From assembly GCA_963784065.1 (NCBI GenBank), contig CAWAQA010000001.1, positions 310,001-374,000 on the forward strand: a stretch of DNA of 64,000 nucleotides. The letters run 5' to 3'. Under the pieces are notes generated by a model. That model was not told where the DNA came from and did not search any database. It saw only the letters and a program-made list of their open reading frames with translations. Shown piece after piece: positions 18,456-26,912 of the stretch (the stretch's first letter is position 1; the number at the start of each line of letters is the position of its first letter). The position numbers and the translations under genes are program-made. Source of the stretch: CAWAQA01 sp963784065. Its GTDB lineage: Bacteria; Acidobacteriota; Vicinamibacteria; Vicinamibacterales; UBA2999.

Positions 18456-21400
18456 ATGGCGGCCGGTGTCCGCGGCCGCCTGATCACCGCGACGTTCGCG
18501 GACACACTCCTGAACACGCTGCCCGGGACAGCGCCACCGCCTGCCCACCTCGCTGCCGCGCTCGACGCGTGGGCACACCGCCGCGACGCAACGGCCGGAC
18601 CCGCGTCGAGCGTCCGCACGATTGCCGACGCTGTCGTCGCCCCGCTGCTGAAGATCCTCGGATTCACGATCGCGGCTCGTCACGACGAGCGCTCGTATGC
18701 CGTGTTGACCGCCGCGTGCGGTTCCGCGTCGATCCCGGCCGTCGTGGTCGGGTGGGACGAGCCTCTGCGTCAGGCCTGGCGAACGACCGTGCTCGACGGA
18801 GTCCGCGCCGACGCACGGTGGTGCTTCTGCAGCAACGGCCGCGCCCTTCGGATCGTGGACGCCCAGCATACCTGGTCTCGCGAGTACCTGGAGTTCGACC
18901 TCGCGCTCCTGCCCGCAGAACCTCAGGCGCAGCGCGTCTTGTGGGCCCTGCTGCGGGCGGACGCGTGCGCAGCCGTGCCGCCGCTGCTCGAGGCGGCCGC
19001 TGCGGCGTCGGCGCGGCAGGGCGTCGCCGTCTGCGATGCGCTCGGCAACGGCGTCCTCGAGGCGCTCAGCCGCCTGCTGGAGGCCCTGGCAGACCGGCGT
19101 GGCGCCCCGGCCGATGCGTTCGAGCAGTCGCTCACGCTGCTCTATCGCGTACTCTTCCTGCTCTTCGCGGAAGCACGCGGGCTCGTGCCCGTGTGGCACC
19201 CGGTCTATCGCGACCGCTACACCATCGATTCGATCGTGGGCACGCTGCTGGCGGGCCGGCCTTACCGGGGCATCTGGCAGGCGGTGCACGCCATCTCGAA
19301 GCTCGCCCACGCGGGCTGTTCCGCCGGCGAGCTCAGGGTCACGGCATTCAACGGACGGCTCTTCTCCCCAACCAGGGCGTCAGCCTTCGATCGAGGACAG
19401 CTCGATGACCGCGTCATGGAGGAGGCGGTGCTCGCGGTCAGCACGACGACGACCGCAGGCTTCGGCCGCGCCCGGATCGCGTACGGGGACCTCGATGTCG
19501 AGCAGCTCGGCGCGGTGTACGAGCACGTGCTCGATTACGAGCCGGCGGCGTCGCGCCCGGCGGTGCTCGGCCGCACGCGCGACGCGCGCAAGTCCACAGG
19601 CACGTTCTACACGCCGCGTGCCGTCACCGACTACCTCGTACGCCGCACGCTGGCCCCGCTGACGGCGGATCGCATCCAGCGACGACGTGCTCTCGCTCCG
19701 CATTCTCGACCCGGCAATGGGCAGCGGCGCCTTTCTCGTGGCGGCATGCCGCTATCTCGCGCGTGCTGTCGAAGAGGCGCGGATTCGCGAGGGCCTGTGG
19801 CATCCGGCCGACATCACGACCGCGGACCGGGCAGCGCTCAGGCGAGACATCGCGCTGCGCTGCCTGTTCGGCGTCGACCTGAACCCCATGGCGGTGCAGC
19901 TCGCCCGCCTGTCGATCTGGCTGGCCACCCTCGCAGCCGACAAGCCGCTCACCTTTCTCGACCATCACCTCGTCGCGGGAAACAGCCTCGTTGGCGCCAC
20001 TCTGGACGACGTGCGTCGTCAGCCGAGCCGCGGGCGCGGCGCGCCCCGGCGCGCGGTGCCACTGCCGCTCTTCGACTCCGCCGCCGCTGCACCGGCGATC
20101 GAGGATGCGGTTCGGGCAAGGTTGCGGCTCACCCTCGAGCCGGACGACGCAGCCGCGATCGTGCACCGCAAGGAGCAGGAGCTGGCGGCGCTCTACGCTC
20201 GCGGGGCGCCCCTTCATTCGTGGGCCCGCGTGCTCGACTCTCTGGTGCGCCGGATGGTTCTGGGACGACGGCGACGCTCCCGGCCCCGGCGTGTTCGGCG
20301 AGGTTTGCAACACCGTTCTGGGACGGCCCTCGACGCTTGCCCGAGCGCGTCAGGTCAACACTGGCCGCGCGCGCCGAGGCGGTGGCCGTGCGCCAACGCT
20401 TTCTTCACTGGCCGCTCGCCTTTCCCGAGGTCTTCTCGGACGAACGTGGCGCCCCCCTCGGCAACCCGGGCTTCGACGCCGTCCTCGGCAATCCGCCGTG
20501 GGACATGGTGCGCGGCGACAGCGGCGAGTCGCACGTCCGCCAGGGACGCCGTGACGACGCGAAGCGGCTGACCGATTTCGTCCGCGAGGCTGGCGTCTAC
20601 CACGTCGAGGCACGCTCGCACGTCAACCGCTACCAGCTGTTTCTCGAGCGCGCGCTGCAGCTCACGCGGCGCGGCGGACGCGTCGGACTCGTGCTTCCGT
20701 CCGGGCTCGTCTCCGACTCCGGTGTGGCGGGTCTCCGCCGGCACCTCTTCGACCGGGCGGACGTGGACACGGTGACAGGCCTCGACAATCGGCACGGCAT
20801 CTTTCCGATCCATCGCAGCGTCCGATTCGTCCTGCTGACTGCCACGGTGGGCAGGCCCACGATCCAGGTCGCGTGCCGGTTCGGCGTGACGCGGGTCGAG
20901 GAGCTGGATGGGTCGACGACAGGGACCGCGGCGCCGCTGGTGCTGACGCGGCGGCTGCTCTCGCGTCTCTCGGGCGAGGACACCCTCGCCGTGCCGGAGC
21001 TCACGACACCGCGCGACCTGGCGATTGTCGAGAAGATCGGCGCGGAGGTTCCGTGGCTCGGCTCCGGCCGCGGATGGCACGTGCAGTTCGGGCGCGAGCT
21101 GAACGCCACCGACGATCGCGGAGCGTTCGTGTCCTTCAGCGGCAGCGAGGCGGCCCGGCCGGTGCTCGAGGGCAAGCAGATCGAGCCGTTCAGGGTGTTT
21201 CCCGATCGGTCACGCCTCGAACTGCCTTCCGATTCCCTCACGTCCAGCCGTGTGCCGCGCCGGGCCCGCCTCGCCTACCGCGACGTCGCCAGCGCGACGA
21301 ACCGGCTCACTCTCATCGCGGCGATCGTCCCTGCACGGTGCGTCACGACGCACACCCTCTTCTGCCTGAAGACCCCGCTCCCCCTCGATACGCAGCACGT

Positions 21401-21794
21401 CCTGTGCGCGCTCCTCAACAGCTTCGTCGCGAATTACCTCGTGCGCCTCCACGTCACGACGCATGTCACCGCGTCGCTCCTGGCGCGGTTGCCCGTGCCG
21501 CTCGTCGCCGCCACCGCGCCCGGCTTCGGCCGGCTCGCCGCCCTGTCGCGGACGCTCTCCACCGGTTCATCGCGGGCAGAGGACACCCCGGAGTACGCGG
21601 AGCTCCAGGCGATCGTCGCCCGGCTCTACCACCTGACCCCGGACGACTTCACGCACATCCTCGATACGTTCCCGCTCGTCGCTGCGGAGATGAAGGCGAA
21701 CGCTCTTGCTCGAATTCAGCGACTCTCACTGATCACGAGCCGCGGAGACGCGGAGACGCGGAGGGCTCATGCTCGATTCAGCGACGCTCACTGA
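18456..21794 (+). CDS. Large Eco57I-type adenine-specific DNA methyltransferase/restriction protein (frameshifted)
   Basis: About 1100 residues. The N-terminal 400 residues carry the helical region common to type IIG/IIL and BREX-like enzymes (YRVLFLLFAEARGLVPVW, YGDLDVEQLGAVYEHVLDY, STGTFYTPRAVTDYLVRRTL). The SAM motif is RILDPAMGSGAFLVAACRYL and the catalytic motif is GNPPWDMV (NPPW, N6-adenine). A target-recognition region follows (GKQIEPFRVF, LNSFVANYLVRLHV). Compensating frameshifts lie near 19680 and 20262. No obvious N-terminal PD-ExK nuclease was found. The last roughly 30 residues are encoded by the intergenic repeat, so the natural C-terminus was probably changed. It pairs with the helicase in front. 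Confidence 0.85.
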   Translation: MAAGVRGRLITATFADTLLNTLPGTAPPPAHLAAALDAWAHRRDATAGPASSVRTIADAVVAPLLKILGFTIAARHDERSYAVLTAACGSASIPAVVVGWDEPLRQAWRTTVLDGVRADARWCFCSNGRALRIVDAQHTWSREYLEFDLALLPAEPQAQRVLWALLRADACAAVPPLLEAAAAASARQGVAVCDALGNGVLEALSRLLEALADRRGAPADAFEQSLTLLYRVLFLLFAEARGLVPVWHPVYRDRYTIDSIVGTLLAGRPYRGIWQAVHAISKLAHAGCSAGELRVTAFNGRLFSPTRASAFDRGQLDDRVMEEAVLAVSTTTTAGFGRARIAYGDLDVEQLGAVYEHVLDYEPAASRPAVLGRTRDARKSTGTFYTPRAVTDYLVRRTLAPLTADRIQRRRALAPHSRPGNGQRRLSRGGMPLSRACCRRGADSRGPVASGRHHDRGPGSAQARHRAALPVRRRPEPHGGAARPPVDLAGHPRSRQAAHLSRPSPRRGKQPRWRHSGRRASSAEPRARRAPARGATAALRLRRRCTGDRGCGSGKVAAHPRAGRRSRDRAPQGAGAGGALRSRGAPSFVGPRARLSGAPDGSGTTATLPAPACSARFATPFWDGPRRLPERVRSTLAARAEAVAVRQRFLHWPLAFPEVFSDERGAPLGNPGFDAVLGNPPWDMVRGDSGESHVRQGRRDDAKRLTDFVREAGVYHVEARSHVNRYQLFLERALQLTRRGGRVGLVLPSGLVSDSGVAGLRRHLFDRADVDTVTGLDNRHGIFPIHRSVRFVLLTATVGRPTIQVACRFGVTRVEELDGSTTGTAAPLVLTRRLLSRLSGEDTLAVPELTTPRDLAIVEKIGAEVPWLGSGRGWHVQFGRELNATDDRGAFVSFSGSEAARPVLEGKQIEPFRVFPDRSRLELPSDSLTSSRVPRRARLAYRDVASATNRLTLIAAIVPARCVTTHTLFCLKTPLPLDTQHVLCALLNSFVANYLVRLHVTTHVTASLLARLPVPLVAATAPGFGRLAALSRTLSTGSSRAEDTPEYAELQAIVARLYHLTPDDFTHILDTFPLVAAEMKANALARIQRLSLITSRGDAETRRAHARFSDAH

Positions 21795-21832
21795 TCACGA
21801 ACCACGGAGACGCGGAGACGCGGAGGGCTCAT
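21708..21832. repeat. Tandemly doubled left arm of a gene-carrying inverted repeat
   Basis: Two near-identical units of about 62 bases (21708-21770 and 21771-21832) each contain GCTCGA-TTCAGCGAC, TCACTGATCACGA and the word CGGAGACGCGGAGACGCGG. The first unit runs through the methyltransferase stop codon. The second ends at the GxxExxY start codon. The 24 bases 21740-21763 are the exact reverse complement of 22214-22237. Confidence 0.8.
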
Positions 21833-22259
21833 GCTCGACGGCGAAACGCAGCTGACAGAAACCATCATCCGGTTCGCGCTGGAAGTTCACAGGGTCCTTG
21901 GACCTGGTTTATCTGAAGCGGTGTACGAATCGGCGCTCTGTATAGAGCTTCGAGACGGGGGCCTTCCGTTCAAGCGACAGATCGGTGTGCCTCTCTACTA
22001 CAAGGGAGAGCTCCTCTCAGAGCACAGGCCGGATCTTGTGGTGGACGGCCGCGTGGTGGTCGAGGTCAAGAGCGTGGAGCGCTTCGGGCCAGTCCACTTC
22101 GCGCAGTTGCTGACCTACTTGCGGGTTACCGAGCTGCCAGTTGGGCTGCTCCTGAACTTCAACACGGCGATGATGAAAGACGGTATCAGGCGTGTCGTGA
22201 GGCAAAGAGCGGACTCCGCGTCTCCGCGTCTCCGCGGCCCGTCGAGAGCGGAAGGGTGA
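21831..22259 (+). CDS. GxxExxY protein (PD-(D/E)xK-like)
   Basis: 142-residue member of the GxxExxY family. The name-giving motif is GPGLSEAVYE near residue 28, and a nuclease-like core PDLVVDGRVVVEVKSV shows Asp, then Glu-x-Lys. The central part (ALEVHRVLG, PFKRQIGVPLYYKGE, LLTYLRVTELPVGLLLNF) is intact. The last 20 residues (RADSASPRLRGPSRAEG) are encoded by the right repeat arm. The function of the family is unknown. The gene lies precisely between inverted repeats, which suggests it moves or is maintained with them. Confidence 0.85.
   Translation: MLDGETQLTETIIRFALEVHRVLGPGLSEAVYESALCIELRDGGLPFKRQIGVPLYYKGELLSEHRPDLVVDGRVVVEVKSVERFGPVHFAQLLTYLRVTELPVGLLLNFNTAMMKDGIRRVVRQRADSASPRLRGPSRAEG
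22214..22237. repeat. Right arm of the GxxExxY inverted repeat
   Basis: These 24 bases (CTCCGCGTCTCC and so on) are the perfect reverse complement of 21740-21763 at the left side. Transcribed together, the arms would form a long hairpin with the whole gene in the loop. Confidence 0.8.
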
Positions 22260-22269
22260 CGAAACGCTT

Positions 22270-23049
22270 CTACCAGCGCAGCACGCGTCGGCCGCGCCAC
22301 AGGGGGCCCTCCCGCACATACTCCCACTCGGGATTCCGGGCGGTGTCTCGCAGTGCCTGATGGACATGTTCGAAGGTCTCGAGGTGCCGATCCTCGAACT
22401 CGAAGTAGGTGACGAAATCGAACTCGCCGCGACGCTGGTAGCCGTCCGGGTTGTGGTACAGGCGGCGGTAGACGGTGGGGATGCCCTCCTGCGCGGCGCG
22501 GACGTGACCGTGCGCGGGACAGCCGCTGCCCGCGTCGATGTGCGGGTAGAAATAGGTGTGGCGATCGAGCGAAGGCTTGTCCCACCACTGCGTCGTCTTG
22601 CTGATCGGCAGGATGATGGCGTTGCGCGCGACGCGGCCGGAACGGCGGGGAACGGCCCTGCGGTACGCGAAGTCGAACAACTCCGGGCTCGTGTAACGAA
22701 GCGAGCGCTCGGCGCCGTCGAGCGACAGGACCTCGGCCGCGTTGCCTACGCGGCGCCGCAGTTCCTGCTCGAGTTCCACCAGCCGCGGCCGGTACTTGCC
22801 CGAGACCTGTATCGCGTAGCGTGCGGCGGCGATACCGGAATCGGCGTGGTAGTCACCCTCGGCGACGAAGAACTGGATAGTCTCGTGCGACTGGCTGTCG
22901 CGCGCGCCATCGGCATCGAAATCGTTGAAGAAGCCGCGGGCGACGATGCCTCCAGCCGTGCGCAGGCGGGTGCCGATCGCGTCGTCCTCGCGGCGCGGAA
23001 CGACGAAGATGAATTTCGTATATGAGAGATTGACACCGTTCGAGTTCAT
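22270..23049 (-). CDS. Chlorite-dismutase-like (Cld/HemQ-fold) protein
   Basis: 259 residues. The C-terminal half resembles the dimeric alpha-beta barrel of the chlorite dismutase family, with ISKTTQWWDKPSLDRHTYFY and the terminal strand-helix FDFVTYFEFEDRHLETFEHVHQALR. The N-terminal half (KFIFVVPRREDDAIGTRLR, ETIQFFVAEGDYHAD) looks like the first barrel repeat. I cannot confirm the haem-ligand His; HAHGHVRAA-like sequence is absent but a His-rich segment (HIDAGSGCPAHGHV) is present. It lies 9 bases before the HAD phosphatase on the other side and may share its promoter. The assignment is by pattern only. Confidence 0.45.
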   Translation of the reverse strand: MNSNGVNLSYTKFIFVVPRREDDAIGTRLRTAGGIVARGFFNDFDADGARDSQSHETIQFFVAEGDYHADSGIAAARYAIQVSGKYRPRLVELEQELRRRVGNAAEVLSLDGAERSLRYTSPELFDFAYRRAVPRRSGRVARNAIILPISKTTQWWDKPSLDRHTYFYPHIDAGSGCPAHGHVRAAQEGIPTVYRRLYHNPDGYQRRGEFDFVTYFEFEDRHLETFEHVHQALRDTARNPEWEYVREGPLWRGRRVLRW

Positions 23050-23058
23050 GGGGGTGCT

Positions 23059-23886
23059 TCAGCCTAACGCAAAACGGCGGATCGCTTCTGCCAGGCCCGC
23101 ATCGTTCTGATGGCCCGTCATGTGCCAGCCGCGATCCTTCAGTCCGTCCACCGCGTTGGCCATAACGACCGGCGTACCCGCGTATTCCAGCATCTCCACG
23201 TCGTTGAGGTTATCGCCGACCGCCATCACCTCGTCGCGCGTCAGACCGAGTTGCTCCGCGCGCCACGCCAGCGCGCGTCCCTTCGTGGCCGTTGGCGCGG
23301 TGACGTCCACGAGCGAGAAATCGCGATGCACGTACTCGGTCAGCGACACCGCGGCGACATCGGCGACCTCGCGGCGCAACTCGGCGGCCAGCGCGCGCAT
23401 CGCGTCCACGCCGCCGTTGAACATCACCTGGATCGGGTCCTCGATGAGCGCGTCCTCGAGCGGCACGCATTGGGCGATGAGCGACTGGTTCTTCGCCCAG
23501 TAGCCCTTTCGCCCGGGATGCATCCAATCCATCGTCTCGAAGACCACCTGTCGGTCCACGTCGCGGTCGAAGATCAGGGCGGCCGCGTCGCGGTGCCCGC
23601 GTGTACGGTCGAGCAGCCCGCGCGCGACATGGCGGTCGAGGAGCCGCCGCGCCAGCGTGGCGCCGTCCATCGTGCGCTCGACAGCCCCGCTGCTGACGAT
23701 GAGGGAAAGGCTCGACGGTAACGGCTCGGCGACCGGCCGCGCGAACGGAAAGCTGCGGCCGGTCACGAGTGCCACGTGAATGCCGCGCGCGACCGCATCG
23801 TGGATCGCGTCGCGATTGGCGTCGGGCATGCGGCCCTCGCTGTCGAGCAGCGTTCCGTCAACATCTATGCCGATTAAGCCGATCAT
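23059..23886 (-). CDS. HAD-superfamily hydrolase, Cof type
   Basis: 275 residues with the HAD phosphatase motifs: GIDVDGTLLDSEG at the N-terminus (nucleophile Asp and acid Asp), ALVTGRS (motif II), the conserved Lys in TATKGRAL, and VGDNLNDVEMLEYAG (motif IV). The large inserted cap is of the C2 type, as in sugar-phosphate and flavin-phosphate phosphatases of the Cof/YbiV group. The substrate is not predictable. It is divergent from sucA with 44 bases between start codons. Confidence 0.9.
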   Translation of the reverse strand: MIGLIGIDVDGTLLDSEGRMPDANRDAIHDAVARGIHVALVTGRSFPFARPVAEPLPSSLSLIVSSGAVERTMDGATLARRLLDRHVARGLLDRTRGHRDAAALIFDRDVDRQVVFETMDWMHPGRKGYWAKNQSLIAQCVPLEDALIEDPIQVMFNGGVDAMRALAAELRREVADVAAVSLTEYVHRDFSLVDVTAPTATKGRALAWRAEQLGLTRDEVMAVGDNLNDVEMLEYAGTPVVMANAVDGLKDRGWHMTGHQNDAGLAEAIRRFALG

Positions 23887-23930
23887 CCGCTTGGATTGCC
23901 CTATTCTCCGCAGACTAGAATAAGAGGGTT

Positions 23931-26738
23931 ATGAAACTGGATCAGTTCCCGGGAGTGAATGCCGGGTACGTTTTCGAGCTCTACGAAAAGTATCGGCAGA
24001 ACCCCGAGTCCGTCGATCCAGCCACCAGAAGGATATTCGAAGGATGGACGCCGACCGAGAGCGCCGCCCCGGCGGGCACACCAGCCGCCCCGGTCGAGAC
24101 GCTGCAGGCCGCCGTCGGCACAGCCAATCTCGCAGAGTCAATCCGCCGCTACGGCCATCTGGCGGCCCGCATTGATCCGCTCGGATCCACCCCGATCGGC
24201 GATCCGTCGCTGTCCCCGGAGGCGCACGGGATCACCGACGGCGACCTCAAGCGGCTTCCCGCGTCGCTCGTGGGCGGGCCGGTCGTGGACGGGGCGGCCA
24301 ATGCCTACGACGCCATCGGCAAGCTGCGCGAGATCTACTGCTCGACCAGCGGCATCGACATCGCTCACGTCTTCGTGCCGGAAGAGCGCCAGTGGTTGCG
24401 CCACGCCATCGAGCAGGCACGGTTCCGCCCGTTGCTGGACGCGAGAAACGCCGCGGCGCTCCTCGACCGGCTGACGCAGGTCGAGGTCTTCGAGCGCTTC
24501 CTGCACCGCACGTTTCCCGGGAAGACGCGATTCTCCGTGGAGGGGCTCGACATGCTCATCCCGGTGCTCGACGAGATCCTCTGCGGCGCCGCCGACCAGG
24601 GAATCAGGCACACGATGCTCGGCATGGCGCACCGCGGACGCCTCAACGTCCTGGCGCACGTGCTCGACAAGCCGTACTCGCAGATTCTCGCCGAGTTCAA
24701 GGACCCGGTGCAGACGCAGACCTGGCGCGTCGATCTCGGCTGGATGGGCGACGTGAAGTATCACGCCGGCGCGCGCACCGAGGCGCCGCGCGGTGAGATG
24801 TTCGTCGCCATGGCGCCCAACCCGAGCCACCTCGAGGCGGTGGACCCCGTCGTCGTCGGGATGGCGCGCGCCGCCGGCACGAGTGTGTCGAGTCCGGGTG
24901 CGCCGGTGTTCGACGGCGGCGTGACGCTGCCGATCCTGATTCACGGCGACATGGCGTTCCCCGGCCAGGGCATCGTGGCGGAGACGCTGAATCTGTCGCG
25001 CCTCCCCGGCTACGATACGGGTGGCACGCTGCACATCATCGCGAACAACCAGCTCGGGTTCACGGCGACGCCCGGCGAGTCCTACAGCACCAGCTACACC
25101 AGCGGGATCGCGCGCGGGTTCAAGATTCCGGTCGTGCACGTCAACGCGGACGATCCGGTGGCCTGCCTCGAGGCCGCGCGCCTGTCCTGGGAATATCGGG
25201 AACGGTTTCGCCGGGACTTCCTGATCGACCTGGTTGGCTATCGCCGCTACGGCCACAACGAGGGCGACGAGCCGGCGTTCACGCAGCCCGTGATGTACAA
25301 GACCATCTCCAGTCATCTGACCGTGCGCGAGCTGCTGGCGCAGACGCTGGTCAAGCAAAGCAAGATCCCGCCGGAGAAGCCGGATCAGCTGATCAAGAAG
25401 CATTTCGCCACTCTCGAGAAGGTGTTCGCCGAGCTCAAGCCCGAAGAGGACTTCATCGCGCCGATCCCCGAGGCCGTGCCGCCAGGGATCGCCGGCAAGA
25501 CGATAACGGGAGTGCCGCTCGACCTCCTGCGCGAGATCAACGACGCGCTCGTCCGCACGCCGGACGGCTTCAGCGTTCACAAGAAGCTGGACCGCGCGCG
25601 CGAGAAGCGGAGCGCCGTGCTGGCCAACCCGAACGAGCGCACCGTGGACTGGGCGACGGCCGAGGAGCTCGCCCTGGCCACCGTCCTCGCGGATGGCATT
25701 CCGATCCGGTTCACCGGCGAGGACGTCGAGCGCGGCACGTTCAGCCATCGCCACGCGGTGTTCCACGATGCGAGCACGGGCAAGCAGCTCGTCGCGCTGC
25801 AGGAATTCCCCCAGGCGAGGGCGGCGTTCGAGATCCACAACACCCCGCTGACCGAGAACGCCACGATCGGGTTCGAGTTCGGCTACAACATCCAGGAACC
25901 CGATCGCCTCGTGATCTGGGAAGCGCAATACGGAGACTTCATCAACGGCGCGCAGGTGATGCTCGACCAGTTCGTCACCTCCGGCCGCGCCAAGTGGGGT
26001 CTGAAGCCCTCGCTCGTCTTCCTGCTTCCTCACGGGTACGAGGGTCAGGGCCCGGAGCACTCGAGCGCGCGGCCCGAGCGCATTCTCCAGGCGGCCGCCG
26101 ACATCAACCTGCGGCTCGTGAACTGCACGACGGCCGCGCAGTACTTCCACCTGCTTCGTCGCCAGGCCCACCTGCTGAAGCGCGATCCGCTGCCGCTCTT
26201 CGTCCTGACGCCCAAGAGCCTGCTGCGGCATCCCGCGGTCGCCTCGACGCCGCGCGACCTGACCGAAGGGCGATTCCAGTCGGTGATCGACGATGCGGAG
26301 GCGCGCCAGCGGGCGAAGTCGGTGAAGCGCGTGGTGCTGTGCAGCGGAAAGGTCTACGTGGACCTGATCAGCAGCGAACGCCGCGCCGTGGCGAAGGATG
26401 TCGCGATCGTTCGCGTCGAGCAGCTCTACCCGTTCCCGGGCACCGCGCTTCGGGAGGCGCTCGCCGCCTACACTGCGGTTCGCGACGTCGTGTGGCTGCA
26501 GGAGGAGCCCGAGAACGGGGGCGCCTGGGAGTTCATGCGGCCGCTGCTCGAGGACCTGATCGACGATCGCTGCCCGCTCCGGTACATCGGCCGGACCCGC
26601 AGCTCGAGCCCGTCGGAAGGCTCGGCCGCATGGCATCAGCTCAATCAAAAGGCGCTCGTCGAACGGGCCTTCAATCTCGACAGCCACGTGTCGGAGGCGT
26701 GGATGGTGCTTTCGAAGCCGGTCCGGAGTCTGCGTTGA
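23931..26738 (+). CDS. sucA: 2-oxoglutarate dehydrogenase E1 component
   Basis: Complete 935-residue thiamine-diphosphate enzyme of the citric acid cycle. It starts FPGVNAGYVFELYEKYRQNP, which is typical of the E1o N-terminal segment that meets E2. Family blocks in order are LGMAHRGRLNVLAHV, HGDMAFPGQGIVAETLNL, VGYRRYGHNEGDEPAFTQP, FTGEDVERGTFSHRHAVFHD and VIWEAQYGDFINGAQVMLDQF, followed by the HGYEGQGPEHSSARPER segment and the C-terminal VEQLYPFP. The gene is free of frameshifts. An empty hairpin repeat (26766-26890) separates it from sucB. Confidence 0.96.
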   Translation: MKLDQFPGVNAGYVFELYEKYRQNPESVDPATRRIFEGWTPTESAAPAGTPAAPVETLQAAVGTANLAESIRRYGHLAARIDPLGSTPIGDPSLSPEAHGITDGDLKRLPASLVGGPVVDGAANAYDAIGKLREIYCSTSGIDIAHVFVPEERQWLRHAIEQARFRPLLDARNAAALLDRLTQVEVFERFLHRTFPGKTRFSVEGLDMLIPVLDEILCGAADQGIRHTMLGMAHRGRLNVLAHVLDKPYSQILAEFKDPVQTQTWRVDLGWMGDVKYHAGARTEAPRGEMFVAMAPNPSHLEAVDPVVVGMARAAGTSVSSPGAPVFDGGVTLPILIHGDMAFPGQGIVAETLNLSRLPGYDTGGTLHIIANNQLGFTATPGESYSTSYTSGIARGFKIPVVHVNADDPVACLEAARLSWEYRERFRRDFLIDLVGYRRYGHNEGDEPAFTQPVMYKTISSHLTVRELLAQTLVKQSKIPPEKPDQLIKKHFATLEKVFAELKPEEDFIAPIPEAVPPGIAGKTITGVPLDLLREINDALVRTPDGFSVHKKLDRAREKRSAVLANPNERTVDWATAEELALATVLADGIPIRFTGEDVERGTFSHRHAVFHDASTGKQLVALQEFPQARAAFEIHNTPLTENATIGFEFGYNIQEPDRLVIWEAQYGDFINGAQVMLDQFVTSGRAKWGLKPSLVFLLPHGYEGQGPEHSSARPERILQAAADINLRLVNCTTAAQYFHLLRRQAHLLKRDPLPLFVLTPKSLLRHPAVASTPRDLTEGRFQSVIDDAEARQRAKSVKRVVLCSGKVYVDLISSERRAVAKDVAIVRVEQLYPFPGTALREALAAYTAVRDVVWLQEEPENGGAWEFMRPLLEDLIDDRCPLRYIGRTRSSSPSEGSAAWHQLNQKALVERAFNLDSHVSEAWMVLSKPVRSLR

Positions 26739-26765
26739 TGCATTTTTTCCCCTCCGACACACACG

Positions 26766-26890
26766 CCACAGAGACACAGAGCCACAGGGGCCGGCCATCC
26801 CGGGATTCGAGCATCAGCAATCTCGAGAGCGAAGTTCTTCATGTCCGAAGATGCCGCTCTCTGAGTCTCTGTGCCTCTGTGGTTCGTGAC
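26766..26890. repeat. Empty CACAGAGA-type inverted repeat between sucA and sucB
   Basis: Left arm GCCACAGAGACACAGAGCCA (26766-26785) and right arm TCTGAGTCTCTGTGCCTCTGTGG (26860-26882) are imperfect reverse complements around a loop of about 75 bases. No gene lies inside. The same words occur at 29079-29146, 39806-39832 and 57021-57091. Confidence 0.75.
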
Positions 26891-26912
26891 ACCGGCAACC
26901 GCTAGATTTCAT

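Noticed and set aside
16066..21794. Complete DISARM or BREX system
   Set aside because: No drmA/drmB/drmC, pglZ or brxC-like genes are in the window; only a helicase and a methyltransferase are present.
24138..26798. Very long antisense frame (886 codons) opposite sucA
   Set aside because: It mirrors the codon pattern of a clear sucA gene in GC-rich DNA, has no recognisable motif and is rich in Arg/His/Glu as expected for a shadow frame.
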